Part shown: in pieces, positions 1-7,971 of the stretch | Position numbering within the stretch: the first letter of the stretch is position 1 | Layout of the letters: each line of letters opens with the position of its first letter | From: Mycobacterium sp. | GTDB lineage: Bacteria > Actinomycetota > Actinomycetes > Mycobacteriales > Mycobacteriaceae | Direction: 5' to 3' | Assembly (NCBI GenBank): GCA_025965975.1 | Contig: JAOPVX010000108.1 | Coordinates: 1 to 35,824, forward strand | DNA: 35,824 nucleotides | Translations under genes and position numbers: made by a program | Notes under the pieces: model-generated | Databases searched by the model: none | The model's input: only the letters and a program-made list of their open reading frames with translations | What the model was told of the DNA's origin: nothing

Positions 1-89
1 AGGAGAAGCTACGACAGGTGTTCATGGTGATCGGTGAAGCACTGCAGCCCGGACTACTCGCTTCACTGGGGTTCAACACGGCACCATGA
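1..89 (+). CDS. C-terminal end of an unidentified element gene (partial)
   Basis: An open frame enters from the left (first full codon at base 3) and ends at TGA 87-89. The last 28 residues end in LLASLGFNTAP. The stop overlaps the ATG of the HNH gene in an ATGA arrangement, which implies translational coupling. The position just upstream of an HNH/terminase pair suggests a small element protein, but the fragment is too short to assign. Confidence 0.45.
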   Translation, partial: EKLRQVFMVIGEALQPGLLASLGFNTAP

Positions 90-454
90 CCGCAGGGCTA
101 CCACGTCCATGTCTCGGCTGCGGTGGACCCATCCCATCCGGGACCTACTGTGCCGCTTGCAGACCGACACGCAAGCGTTTGTCAGCGACGGCACGCGGCT
201 ACCCGGCATGGTGGGCCAAGCTCTCAGCAGAGGCCAGGAGTTGGCAGCCCTTGTGCACCGACTGCCTGACGACAGGAACATCCGAAAATCCGCTGACGCT
301 TGACCACTCACCGGAAGCATGGCGGCTCACCGAACAAGGCAAGAGACTGACCCTCAGGCATGTCGCCGCAGGGCTGCTCACCGTCGTCTGTGCTGGGTGC
401 AATCGCAAGCGTGGTGCGGCACGCGGACAGCACGTGAGCCGGCGCTACGCGTAG
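86..454 (+). CDS. HNH endonuclease of the packaging module
   Basis: This 122-residue protein has an N-terminal zinc-ribbon-like part (CLGCGG ... YCAAC, about residues 9-26) and a C-terminal HNH core: CTDC, the LTLDH segment near residue 73, then CAGCNRKRG near residues 102-110. Small HNH nucleases beside the large terminase are a known feature of HK97-like phages and are needed for genome packaging in several. The ATG overlaps the previous stop (ATGA). The next plus-strand gene is terL, but a minus-strand thioesterase gene sits between them, which is unusual. A homing-type HNH is possible, but the location favours packaging. Confidence 0.8.
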   Translation: MTAGLPRPCLGCGGPIPSGTYCAACRPTRKRLSATARGYPAWWAKLSAEARSWQPLCTDCLTTGTSENPLTLDHSPEAWRLTEQGKRLTLRHVAAGLLTVVCAGCNRKRGAARGQHVSRRYA

Positions 455-565
455 ATTGCATTATCTCCGCTGGTCAACGCCTATGCAATGCGGTGACTGT
501 TGGCCCGTGGGGGACCACCCTGACCTGCGACGACAGCGGACACCCAGGCAACAGCGCAGGGACGA

Positions 566-1003
566 TTACTTTCCGCCGCTAGGTACGACGCGGCCCTGAG
601 CGGAGATTGTGGAGATTCTGGTGTACGTCGCTGTGGAACGGATCAGGACGCGGTTGTCTACGTCAAGCACCGAACATTCCGCACTCAAGAGCAGACGACC
701 ACTGTGTACCATCTTGGCTTCAGCTCGAAGAGGACCGCCACGGGGCTGACGGTAGTAGCGAACATGCATGTCCGTCGTCACGACCAATTCGTTTGGGAAG
801 TCATACTCAGCCTGCAAGCACAATGCACAGGCGGCATCTGCGAATGTAGCGAGCATCCCGCCGTGAATGGTCCCTTCGTAAGCGCCGCTGATGTCAGCGC
901 TGAGTGGCATGGATAGCACTGTGAAACCGGGCTTTTGCTCGACTACATTCATGCGCATCGCCTTGTGAACGGGGGACCTGTATAGGTCCTCATTACCGGG
1001 CAT
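566..1003 (-). CDS. PaaI-type hotdog thioesterase, an insert in the phage module
   Basis: This 145-residue protein has the hotdog-fold signature HGGMLATFADAACALCL, with a conserved His-Gly-Gly and a catalytic-type acidic residue, followed by VTTDMHVRYYRQPRGGPL. Family members hydrolyse acyl-CoA thioesters. I chose ATG 1003 because GGAGGG lies 7 nt upstream; an upstream GTG at 1039 lacks such a site. The gene runs against the head genes between HNH and terL, and its start region shares the 57-bp gap 1004-1060 with terL. This looks like a moron, a cargo gene with its own promoter that could act in the lysogen. It is convergent with the HNH gene, with a 111-bp gap in which I see no gene. The substrate cannot be inferred. 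Confidence 0.8.
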   Translation of the reverse strand: MPGNEDLYRSPVHKAMRMNVVEQKPGFTVLSMPLSADISGAYEGTIHGGMLATFADAACALCLQAEYDFPNELVVTTDMHVRYYRQPRGGPLRAEAKMVHSGRLLLSAECSVLDVDNRVLIRSTATYTRISTISAQGRVVPSGGK

Positions 1004-1060
1004 AAAGTTGCCCTCCAATCTCGTAGTAGCTGATGACACTCAATTAGGGGGAATAGTTGC

Positions 1061-2524
1061 ATGAAGGCTGGTCCGAAGCGTGCGGTTGAGCAAAGTCCGC
1101 TTCCTTGGCGTGCGGATGGACCAGAAAGCCAGCGTTTCGCCCAGTTCTGTCGCAAGTTCCTTCGGCTGCCGGACGGAAAGCCGTTGATCTTGAGGAATTG
1201 GCAGCGTGAATTGGTGGCATCGGTATGGGACGCGGCTCCTCGCCCACGGTTGGCCGCTTGGGCGCTGTCACGCGGGAACGCCAAGAGCACTCTTGCCGCT
1301 GCTATGGCGGTCTATGTGTTCATGACGGGCAGCGATGACACTTCGGTTGACATCGTGGCCGTGGACGAGCGTCAGGCGGGCATTGTGTTCGGCATGTGCG
1401 CTCGGTTCGTAGAGCGCAACCCGGAATTGTCCTCCCGCGTCCAGGTGTTCAAGGACCGCCTTGTGATCCCTAGCCGTGGCGCTGAGTTGACTTGTCTACC
1501 GGCGTCAGCTGCTGCTCTTGAGGGACGCAACCCGGATCTTTGTATCTGTGACGAGGGTGGCCGCATCCTCCCCGAAGTGTACGAGGTTGTGGCGCTGGCG
1601 TCCGGTAAGAAGCCCAGGAGCCTTGTCCTGTTGATCGGTACGCCCGGACCTCAGCCTGACAACGTGCTTGCACGGTTCCGTCAGCACGCGATTGACTTCC
1701 CGGACGACCGCAGTCAGGTTTACCGGGAGTACAGCGCAGCGGGCTACGAGGATCACAGCACGGACTGCGAACACTGTTGGCGTTTGGCAAATCCCGCACT
1801 AGGTGACTTCCTATATGCGGACGCCCTGTCTGCTCTGCAGCCGCCGAAGATGAGTGAAAACCATTTCAGGCGTACGCGTTTGGTTCAGTGGGTTACCGGT
1901 AGCGGTGAGCCTGTGTTGCCGTCCGGGTTGTGGGACGGCCTATCGACGGGTGTCGGTATTGCTGACGGTGCCGACGTGGTGTTGAGTTTCGACGGTTCGT
2001 ATAGCGGCACTGACGCTACCGTGTTGTTGGCCGCGACGGTTTCGCCTTCTCCGCATATCGACATTGTGAAGGTGTGGCAGCGTCCTACGTACGCCGAAAC
2101 GGATTGGCGTGTGCCGATTCTTGAGGTTGAGCAGGCTATTAGGCATGCGTGTCTGCGCTGGAATGTGGTTGAGATCGCTGCGGATCCTTATCGTTGGCAG
2201 CGTTCCCTAGCGGTGTTGTCGGCTGAGGGTTTCCCGGTTGTCGAGTTCCCGCAGACTATTTCGCGGATGTCTGCCGCCACGGCTGAGTTTCTGACTGCGT
2301 GCCGTAATGGGCAGCTATCTCACTCCGGGCATGCCGTGCTGCGTGAGCATATAGGTAACGCGGTTTTGTCTGAGGACAACCGTGGCGGTCATCTGGTGAA
2401 GTCCAGCCGGAGCAGGCATGCGGGCCGGATTGACGCTGCCGTGTGTGCCGTCATGGGCTATTCGCGTGCGTCGTGGCGGGCAACGCATCCCCGGAAGCGT
2501 TTCCGGGCAGCATCTTTCGCGTAA
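1061..2524 (+). CDS. terL: Terminase large subunit
   Basis: This 487-residue packaging motor has an N-terminal ATPase and a C-terminal RNase H-like nuclease. The Walker A variant SRGNAKST is at residues 70-77 and Walker B CICDE at 161-165. Nuclease-domain acidic residues are D311 (SFDGSYSGTD), D375 (AADPYRW) and D458 (GRIDAAV). The length is normal for phage terminases. The ATG has AGGGGG 9 nt upstream. Portal follows after 9 bp. No small terminase gene is visible; it may lie to the left or be absent. The motifs are complete, so the enzyme should be active. Confidence 0.93.
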   Translation: MKAGPKRAVEQSPLPWRADGPESQRFAQFCRKFLRLPDGKPLILRNWQRELVASVWDAAPRPRLAAWALSRGNAKSTLAAAMAVYVFMTGSDDTSVDIVAVDERQAGIVFGMCARFVERNPELSSRVQVFKDRLVIPSRGAELTCLPASAAALEGRNPDLCICDEGGRILPEVYEVVALASGKKPRSLVLLIGTPGPQPDNVLARFRQHAIDFPDDRSQVYREYSAAGYEDHSTDCEHCWRLANPALGDFLYADALSALQPPKMSENHFRRTRLVQWVTGSGEPVLPSGLWDGLSTGVGIADGADVVLSFDGSYSGTDATVLLAATVSPSPHIDIVKVWQRPTYAETDWRVPILEVEQAIRHACLRWNVVEIAADPYRWQRSLAVLSAEGFPVVEFPQTISRMSAATAEFLTACRNGQLSHSGHAVLREHIGNAVLSEDNRGGHLVKSSRSRHAGRIDAAVCAVMGYSRASWRATHPRKRFRAASFA

Positions 2525-2533
2525 GGATTCCTG

Positions 2534-3859
2534 ATGACCGATGATCTAATCGAGCTTCTACAGGCTCTCGATTCTCGCCAGTACGGCTATGGCTTGCTTG
2601 ATCGCTATTTCGAGGGTGCTAGCCCGCTAAGCTTCCTCAGCCGTGAGGCGAAGGTGGCACTTCGCAATTTCGACCAGTTGAGCAGCAACCTATGTCGTAC
2701 CGCTGTCGTGAGCCTGCAAGAACGTCTACGGCTGTCGGGTGTTGAGGGAACCGACGCGTGGAGTGAGTTCGAATACTCAGACCTCGACCAGCTTGCCGCT
2801 CAGGTTCACCGGGACGCATTGCTGTACGGCGTCGGCTATGTGCTGTGTTGGACCGATGCTAGCGGTAGGCCGCGTGCAACTGTAGAACATCCGAATGAAG
2901 TTGCGGTGAAGCGTGATCCGGTGACACGTCAGATTGTGTCAGCCGTCAAGCGTGTCAGGACCGCTAATACGACTGAGGCGTGGGTGTACCTCCCTGACCG
3001 TGTTGAGCATTGGACGGCGAACACACCGAGCGCAGGCAACGCGGGATATGAGCTTGTGGAGACTGTCGGTCACAGTCTCGGTGTTGTTCCTGTCGTGGCT
3101 ATCGGCCATGAGGATGAGCCGAGCGTGATTGATGATCTGCTGTCGATTCAGGACGCCATCAACAAGTTGTTGTTGGACATGATGGTTGCCAGCGAGTACG
3201 CGGGTAGGCCACGTCGCTACGCCAGCGGTATCGAGTTGACCGAGAAGCCCGTCACTGACGACGACGGCAACCCGGTGATTGACCCGGACACGGGCGAGGT
3301 TGTGACTGAGGCGGTCAATCCATTTCCAGAGGAAAACCGCATGATGATCAGCGAAGCGGCTGAGTCCCGTTTCGGTGCTCTTCCTGCCGCTGACCTCAAG
3401 ACGTTTGAGTCGGGCGTACGGGTGCTGATCAGTCAGGCGATGATGGTGTCCGGTCTACCGGCTCACTATGTGGGCTTACTACAGGACTCCGTGACGAGTG
3501 CCGACGCGTTGCGTGCCGCTGAGGCTGCGCTAGTGGCCCGTGCAGAGGCACGCCAGCGTCAGTATGGCGTCGGTTGGGAACAGGTGGCCCGTCTGTTGGT
3601 CGCTATCCGTGACGGGGTTGACCCGGACGCTGTGACGGCACGCGTGGTGTGGAGTCCGGCTGATACGCGTTCGCAGGCACAGGAGGCGGACTACGCGGTG
3701 AAGCTCTACAGCGCCGGGATTTTGTCCCGCACGGGTGTCCTGAAGCGTTTGGGTCTGACGGCTGACGAGATTGCCGACGAGTTGGAGAACACCCGTCGTG
3801 ACGCTCAGCTAGGGCATGACATCAAGTTGGGCAAGTACCTGACGGAGATGACCAACTAG
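2534..3859 (+). CDS. Phage portal protein, SPP1 gp6-like
   Basis: The 441-residue protein would form the dodecameric portal at the capsid vertex, through which DNA is packed. Supporting text is the N-terminal FLSREAKVALRNF region, the stem and wing segment around VVPVVAIGHEDEPSVIDDL, and a C-terminal part with VSGLPAHYVGLL and TSADALRAAEAALVARAEARQ, typical of actinophage portals. AAGGA precedes the ATG. The order terL-portal-scaffold-capsid is canonical. Length and frame are intact. Confidence 0.92.
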   Translation: MTDDLIELLQALDSRQYGYGLLDRYFEGASPLSFLSREAKVALRNFDQLSSNLCRTAVVSLQERLRLSGVEGTDAWSEFEYSDLDQLAAQVHRDALLYGVGYVLCWTDASGRPRATVEHPNEVAVKRDPVTRQIVSAVKRVRTANTTEAWVYLPDRVEHWTANTPSAGNAGYELVETVGHSLGVVPVVAIGHEDEPSVIDDLLSIQDAINKLLLDMMVASEYAGRPRRYASGIELTEKPVTDDDGNPVIDPDTGEVVTEAVNPFPEENRMMISEAAESRFGALPAADLKTFESGVRVLISQAMMVSGLPAHYVGLLQDSVTSADALRAAEAALVARAEARQRQYGVGWEQVARLLVAIRDGVDPDAVTARVVWSPADTRSQAQEADYAVKLYSAGILSRTGVLKRLGLTADEIADELENTRRDAQLGHDIKLGKYLTEMTN

Positions 3860-3914
3860 GGCTGAATTGCCCCTGTGCGTTGACCGACATCCAGAGATAC
3901 CCGGCAAAGCTCTC

Positions 3915-3948
3915 GATTGCTCAGCGGTCCACGTAGGGGCGAGCAATC
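3915..3948. other. 8-bp inverted repeat between portal and scaffold genes
   Basis: GATTGCTC (3915-3922) and GAGCAATC (3941-3948) are perfect inverted repeats around an 18-nt loop, in the 126-bp gap before the scaffold gene. There is no T-tract, so it is not a classical terminator. It may be an RNA structure in the scaffold leader that tunes expression. Function is inferred only from position. Confidence 0.35.
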
Positions 3949-3985
3949 ACCGTTTCTGAACCACTTCCCGCGATTGGAGAACACC

Positions 3986-4450
3986 ATGGCTGACAACGAC
4001 CGGAACGACACGACCGACACCGAAGGGCAGCCCGACGACAACGCCAACGAGCCTGACGACCACGGGCCGAACGTGACTCCCGACAATGAGCACGACGAGT
4101 CCGGCGAGGATGCCGAGACTTTCCCACGCTCATACGTCGAGAAGCTGCGTAAGGAAAACCAGAGCTACCGGGACCGTGCGAAGGACGCGGAGACGCGTGC
4201 TGAAGATCTTGCCCGTCAGCTATTCCGGCTACGTGTCGAATCGACCGGGAAGCTCGCAGATCCCGACGACTTGCCTTATGACGCTGAGCTGTTGGCCGAT
4301 GACGACAAGCTGAACACGGCTGCGGATGAACTGATCGCCAAGCGACCGCACTACGCGAAGCGCAAGGTGGCGGGCAACGTGGGCGCTGGTGTCACTGGTA
4401 CCCGTGAGGAACCGTTCTCACTTCTCGGTCGGTTGAAGCAAAGCGTTTGA
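3986..4450 (+). CDS. Capsid scaffolding protein
   Basis: This 154-residue protein has an acidic, disordered N-terminus (many D, N, E and T; residues 1-45) followed by a charged coiled-coil segment, RSYVEKLRKENQSYRDRAKD and on to about residue 85, and a compact C-terminal part (LPYDAELLADDDKLN). That is the usual layout of mycobacteriophage and phiRv-type scaffolds. They chaperone assembly of HK97-fold capsids that lack a fused delta domain. ATG 3986 follows TTGGAGA at good spacing; an in-frame upstream ATG-like start at 3917 would fall inside the hairpin loop and lacks a site. Confidence 0.82.
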   Translation: MADNDRNDTTDTEGQPDDNANEPDDHGPNVTPDNEHDESGEDAETFPRSYVEKLRKENQSYRDRAKDAETRAEDLARQLFRLRVESTGKLADPDDLPYDAELLADDDKLNTAADELIAKRPHYAKRKVAGNVGAGVTGTREEPFSLLGRLKQSV

Positions 4451-4573
4451 TAGAATGGATGTAGGCGAAAGCGACTGATTCGCAGCCTATTCCACATCTT
4501 CCGGGCCTGACGCCCATTCCGTACGTCTGTCCTGACGACAGCGGTACTTCGTTGTTATTCAAGGACATTCAGA
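4451..4573 (+). promoter_or_regulatory. Structured leader of the major capsid gene
   Basis: The 123-nt gap contains two potential hairpins. TAGGC (4462-4466) pairs with GCCTA (4485-4489), and GAA with TTC inside. CTGTC/GACAG (4527-4541) encloses a 5-nt loop. An 11-mer, CCGTACGTCTG, at 4519-4529 recurs just after the last head gene at 6097-6107. Such gaps before capsid genes often carry promoters or RNA control that raise capsid output. No convincing -10/-35 pair is visible. Confidence 0.35.
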
Positions 4574-5443
4574 ATGGCTATTCAGACCCCGGCTACTCAG
4601 CCGACCCTAACGGCGGCAGAAGTCGCCAAGCTCTTGGTTCAGCCCCTTGAACAGGAAAGCTCGTTCCTCGCTGCTGGACCGCAGATCATCGACACCGCTG
4701 GACCTTTGCGTGTTCCGCGTATCGCGTCGGGTGCGTCAGCCGCATTCGTTGCCGCTGGCAGCCAGATCCCAGACAGCGCACCGACGTTCGATGAGGTGCA
4801 GCTACTGCCGTCGACCCTCAAGGGCATCAAGTCGCTGACCAAGCTCAGCGCCGAACTGATCCGTGAAGCTACGCACACTGTGGGCGCACTCGATCAGGTC
4901 GTGTCCACCCGTCTCGTAACCGACGTGTCGAACGTGCTTGATGCCGCACTGTATGACGGCACCGGAGCATCCGACACCATCAAGGGCATCTTGCGCCAGA
5001 CCGGCATTACCACTGGTGTGCTTGATCTTTCGGACCCGGACAGCCTGATTGACGGACTCGCATCCGCACAGGGTAACCACGTGGCCGCAACGCACTGGGT
5101 GATGACTCCGCAGGCCTTCTCGGCGCTACGCAAGCTCAAGGTCGGCACCGATGACGCCCGCTATCTGCTGGACCCGAACTTGCATGAGGGAACACAGTTC
5201 ACCCTGTTCGGTCTGCCGGTGATCATCACCGACTACATTGCGAACACCGGCACCGCACCGGGCAAGGCACGCGTGGCGCTGGTCGATTTCTCCAAGGTTG
5301 TCGTGGCACGCGACCAGAACCCGACCGTGGCAGTGCTTGACCAGACCTTCGGTGACTACGACACCGTTGGTATCAGGGTCACCGCTCGCTTTGATGTTGG
5401 CCTGCTGACCCCGAAGGCAGTCACTCTGCTGACTGAGGCGTAA
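4574..5443 (+). CDS. HK97-fold major capsid protein
   Basis: The 289-residue protein matches the phage major capsid family: an N-terminal LTAAEVAKLLVQPLEQESSF arm, the GPLRVPRIASGASAAFVAAG segment, an E-loop/spine region with LIREATHTVGALDQ, and the C-terminal VVARDQNPTVAVLDQTFGDY part. It lacks an N-terminal delta domain or fused protease, which fits a separate scaffold gene. AAGGAC precedes the ATG. Its TAA overlaps the next ATG (TAATG), so the connector is translationally coupled. Confidence 0.93.
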   Translation: MAIQTPATQPTLTAAEVAKLLVQPLEQESSFLAAGPQIIDTAGPLRVPRIASGASAAFVAAGSQIPDSAPTFDEVQLLPSTLKGIKSLTKLSAELIREATHTVGALDQVVSTRLVTDVSNVLDAALYDGTGASDTIKGILRQTGITTGVLDLSDPDSLIDGLASAQGNHVAATHWVMTPQAFSALRKLKVGTDDARYLLDPNLHEGTQFTLFGLPVIITDYIANTGTAPGKARVALVDFSKVVVARDQNPTVAVLDQTFGDYDTVGIRVTARFDVGLLTPKAVTLLTEA

Positions 5444-5763
5444 TGATGCCAGCGGCAACGTATTCTGATCTTGCCGCACTGATGGGCAGGACGGTAAGCC
5501 CGGAGCAGGGCAACGCCGTTATCCAGAACATCACGGCAATGGTCAAGGCATACACCCGTGGCGAGGGATTCGTTGACGGGGTACCCAACGACGAGTTGCG
5601 GGCAGTGATCCTGTCAGCAGCATGCCGGATGATCGCCAACCCGCGTGGTATCGACCTTGCGGAGAGTGTTGGTCCGCAGTCGGTTTCGTTCCGTGGTGCG
5701 TTCACGGGGTGGACAGTTGCTGAGACTTTTACCCTGAACAGGTACCGGAAGAGGGCAGAGTAG
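5443..5763 (+). CDS. Head-tail connector (adaptor) protein
   Basis: This 106-residue, largely helical protein (ATYSDLAALMGRTVSPEQ ... ELRAVILSAACRMIANP ... FTLNRYRKRAE) sits directly after the capsid gene and is of the gp6/gp15-like adaptor type that docks under the portal. The assignment rests on position, length and the helical N-terminal pattern. The start overlaps the capsid stop and the stop overlaps the next GTG. A second ATG at 5446 is possible. Confidence 0.75.
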   Translation: MMPAATYSDLAALMGRTVSPEQGNAVIQNITAMVKAYTRGEGFVDGVPNDELRAVILSAACRMIANPRGIDLAESVGPQSVSFRGAFTGWTVAETFTLNRYRKRAE

Positions 5764-6095
5764 TGGCTACGGCTCAGGTTCACCGTCCAGTCCGCACGTG
5801 GAAGGGTGACATTCAGGGTGAGCTTAACGACTACCTGATTGGCACTGTTACAGGTGTGGTGATGGGTGGCCCATCGGTGCAGCCGCTCGCACGCTTCCCC
5901 GGCACCGTGTCCACTGAGGGTCAGGTCGGTATCCCTTTCGCTCAGGAATCCGGCGTGGTGGTGCAGCAGCACGACCGCCTTTTGATCGACTCGACACTGT
6001 ATGCCGTTGTCTCTGATCACCTTTGGACACAGGCCAACACCCTTACCGGTACTGAGCCAACGCATTACTGGGTGGCCGTGGCGTCAACTAGCTGA
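5763..6095 (+). CDS. Head-completion (stopper) protein
   Basis: The 110-residue, beta-rich protein (VRTWKGDIQGELNDYLIGTV ... VVVQQHDRLLIDSTLYAVVSD ... HYWVAVAST) resembles the small stopper proteins that close the filled head and offer the tail-docking face. GTG 5763 overlaps the previous stop (TAGTG). It is the last virion gene in the element: no tail terminator or tail tube gene follows. That is expected if a helper phage supplies tails. Confidence 0.7.
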   Translation: MATAQVHRPVRTWKGDIQGELNDYLIGTVTGVVMGGPSVQPLARFPGTVSTEGQVGIPFAQESGVVVQQHDRLLIDSTLYAVVSDHLWTQANTLTGTEPTHYWVAVASTS

Positions 6096-6130
6096 GCCGT
6101 ACGTCTGAGGACCACCAGTTTGAAGAACAA

Positions 6131-6244
6131 CGCACCGTGGCTTATTGGCGTTTGCCTGCGGTGCGACAGGGATGGAGTGATGACCCATCCCCCACATGCC
6201 CCCGGTTCCCCGTTCCTCCAATTTGCGGGTTGAGCCGGGGGCAT
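6131..6244. terminator. Cluster of three hairpins closing the head operon
   Basis: Three perfect inverted repeats follow each other: CGCACCG/CGGTGCG (6131-6137, 6159-6165), GGGATGG/CCATCCC (6169-6175, 6185-6191) and ATGCCCCCGG/CCGGGGGCAT (6196-6205, 6235-6244). They lie between the convergent head operon and the HEPN operon, so they could stop transcription from both sides. They lack clear U-tracts. I see no convincing gene in 6096-6268. Confidence 0.55.
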
Positions 6245-6268
6245 CGTGTTGCCACGTGCAACCCGGTA

Positions 6269-7177
6269 CTAGCGATTGATCCGGGCCGCCCTGGGATTCG
6301 GATCAACATCGGACTTTTGTCGCAATGGGTAATTCTGAGGTGACGGATTCACTATATGTCCCTCGACAGCGGGCAAGCCCATCAGATCTTCGCACAATCC
6401 GACCAGGTGAACCGCGACCTCATAGCAGTAGCCCATTGCATCAATGCCGGTGCCTTCGTTGAGATTGTCGAATGCCGCTCGGCTCTTGGTTTCAGGATTA
6501 GTCGGCAGTGGCACCGTCGCCCCCCATCGCCCATCGAAGCGGCTCATCCAACAGGTGGCGTTGTCTGTCAGGGGCAAGTAGTGACTGATGCAGTCGCGGT
6601 AAGCAGTGAGCTTCTCACCGAACCGGGACCAGCTCTGCTCAAGCTGTGTAGCGAAATCCGTAGGGAAGATCTTTGATTGGTCGTCCATCGTTTCGCGTAT
6701 CCCTCGCCACCGGCTTTTTCCGGGCGTCGGGTAGTGCCTCCACAGAACCTTTCGCATCGACTCGTAGACGCGGCGTGCATCACCAAAGAAGCTGTCAACT
6801 TCAAAGTAGATTCGGTCGTCGCTGGTGTTCCCCCGGATGCTGTCGCTGTTGAGGTCGTCGAACAACCGGCACAGGCGTGCGTACATATCAATAATGCGAT
6901 TCAGGTGGTAAAGAGCGCTCCGCAGGCAGTAGCGCACGTCGTTCTCGTCCCACAGGTCGCTCGTCTGGTACGGACCCGGTGTGGAGACTAGATACGCGAC
7001 ACGGTGGTTGAGCGACGTGCCGTCCCCGTCGAGAATCGCCACGGTGTAGCCGGAGTACACCATGTCATTTTCACGGGTCGCCAGGCACGTCAGCCCTGCT
7101 GGCGACAGGGTTCTGACCGTGACCTCTATGCCATGCTCGAACACATCGATTGCCGCAGGTTTACGTTCGTCGCTCAT
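6269..7177 (-). CDS. Putative HEPN-domain ribonuclease, candidate defence effector
   Basis: This 302-residue protein has no family I can name with certainty. Its middle and C-terminal half is helical (YCLRSALYHLNRIIDMYARL; SFFGDARRVYESMRKVLWRH) and contains YRDCISHY, an R-D-X3-H match to the HEPN RX4-6H ribonuclease motif (R194, H199), placed after a long helix as in HEPN folds. HEPN proteins are common toxins and antiviral RNases. ATG 7177 has AGGG upstream; an in-frame start further up (7273) would run into the partner gene. It begins 25 nt after that gene, so both form one operon beside the att site. Confidence 0.6.
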   Translation of the reverse strand: MSDERKPAAIDVFEHGIEVTVRTLSPAGLTCLATRENDMVYSGYTVAILDGDGTSLNHRVAYLVSTPGPYQTSDLWDENDVRYCLRSALYHLNRIIDMYARLCRLFDDLNSDSIRGNTSDDRIYFEVDSFFGDARRVYESMRKVLWRHYPTPGKSRWRGIRETMDDQSKIFPTDFATQLEQSWSRFGEKLTAYRDCISHYLPLTDNATCWMSRFDGRWGATVPLPTNPETKSRAAFDNLNEGTGIDAMGYCYEVAVHLVGLCEDLMGLPAVEGHIVNPSPQNYPLRQKSDVDPNPRAARINR

Positions 7178-7202
7178 CGTGACTGGCCCTGGGTCACGCC
7201 GA

Positions 7203-7895
7203 TTATGCTCTGACGCTGCAATGGCCATCCGGCGACCAAACCCACTCGCTGGTACCGGGAACGTACAGCCCAAGTGTGGTTAGAGCATCGGCCAATGGCT
7301 TGCAAGCTGCCAATGTGCAACGCGAAATTTCGAACATCATGGCGGGTGCCATCGGTCTGCCGAACCACGTTGCACCTTCCATTCGCTGACGGAAAACTTC
7401 GGCACGCGGCTTGCTATTGGTTGCGCTGTAATGGATTCCACCATTGCTGTGGGCCACCACGTTCAGTGCGTCCTCGACGGAGTACTCAACATCATCGAGC
7501 GTGATGCCGATTGGGTGCTGTAGGAATTGCTGACGAGCCAGCATCAGTATCTGATCGCCAGGCTCGCTCGGTTCGCCGGTGAGAAGCCCACCGCGTATTG
7601 CGAATGCACAGTCGATGCGCTTGATCTCGGGCCGGGTTGCGTGCAGCTTGGCCCACGCTTCGTCCATTTGTTTCTGAATCTCGGGATCTACTTGTCTCGG
7701 TCCCGGCTTGATGACTTTAAATTTCACCTTGACGTCAGCGGCCTTGCTGGCGCTGTCGAGTAAGGGCGTGGGCTTGTCGATGAGTATTAGCCGCAGCAGA
7801 CCGGACAGCTTGAGCAGGTCGTATTCGCTGGGGTTGCCCCTCAGCTTCCGGTCCATGTCGATGAGTGTCTCGACAAATAACTGTTCAACCTGCAT
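7203..7895 (-). CDS. Unknown protein, operon partner of the HEPN-like gene
   Basis: This 230-residue protein is of unknown function. The N-terminus is helical (YDLLKLSGLLRLILIDKPTP), followed by a strand-rich part (ADVKVKFKVIKPGP) and a conserved-looking C-terminal block, VVAHSNGGIHYS (146-157), with Gly-Gly and two His that could bind metal or substrate. There is no signal peptide or membrane helix. ATG 7895 has GAGGAG 7 nt upstream. As first gene of the operon it could be an antitoxin, sensor or regulator of the HEPN-like product. That role is inferred from pairing only. Confidence 0.65.
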   Translation of the reverse strand: MQVEQLFVETLIDMDRKLRGNPSEYDLLKLSGLLRLILIDKPTPLLDSASKAADVKVKFKVIKPGPRQVDPEIQKQMDEAWAKLHATRPEIKRIDCAFAIRGGLLTGEPSEPGDQILMLARQQFLQHPIGITLDDVEYSVEDALNVVAHSNGGIHYSATNSKPRAEVFRQRMEGATWFGRPMAPAMMFEISRCTLAACKPLADALTTLGLYVPGTSEWVWSPDGHCSVRA

Positions 7896-7918
7896 GCCAC
7901 CGCTCCTCTACGTCCACC

Positions 7919-7948
7919 AGGGTACGCGGGTAACTACACAGGTGTCAT
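7919..7948 (-). promoter_or_regulatory. Candidate promoter of the HEPN operon
   Basis: On the minus strand ATGACA (7948-7943) and TACCCT (7924-7919) form a -35/-10 pair with an 18-bp spacer, 23 bp before the ATG at 7895. The TANNNT -10 fits mycobacterial SigA promoters. It would let the operon be expressed in the lysogen independently of the head genes. Confidence 0.45.
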
Positions 7949-7971
7949 TCGCATTTTTCGCCACCGTGTTC

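Noticed and set aside
6137-6343. 68-residue plus-strand frame after the last head gene
   Set aside because: It runs through the hairpin cluster and into the 3' end of the HEPN gene, has no ribosome-binding site, and its composition looks like non-coding sequence.
6677-6991. Plus-strand frames of about 105 residues inside the HEPN-like gene
   Set aside because: The minus-strand protein has sensible domains and helices; the plus-strand frames are its shadows.
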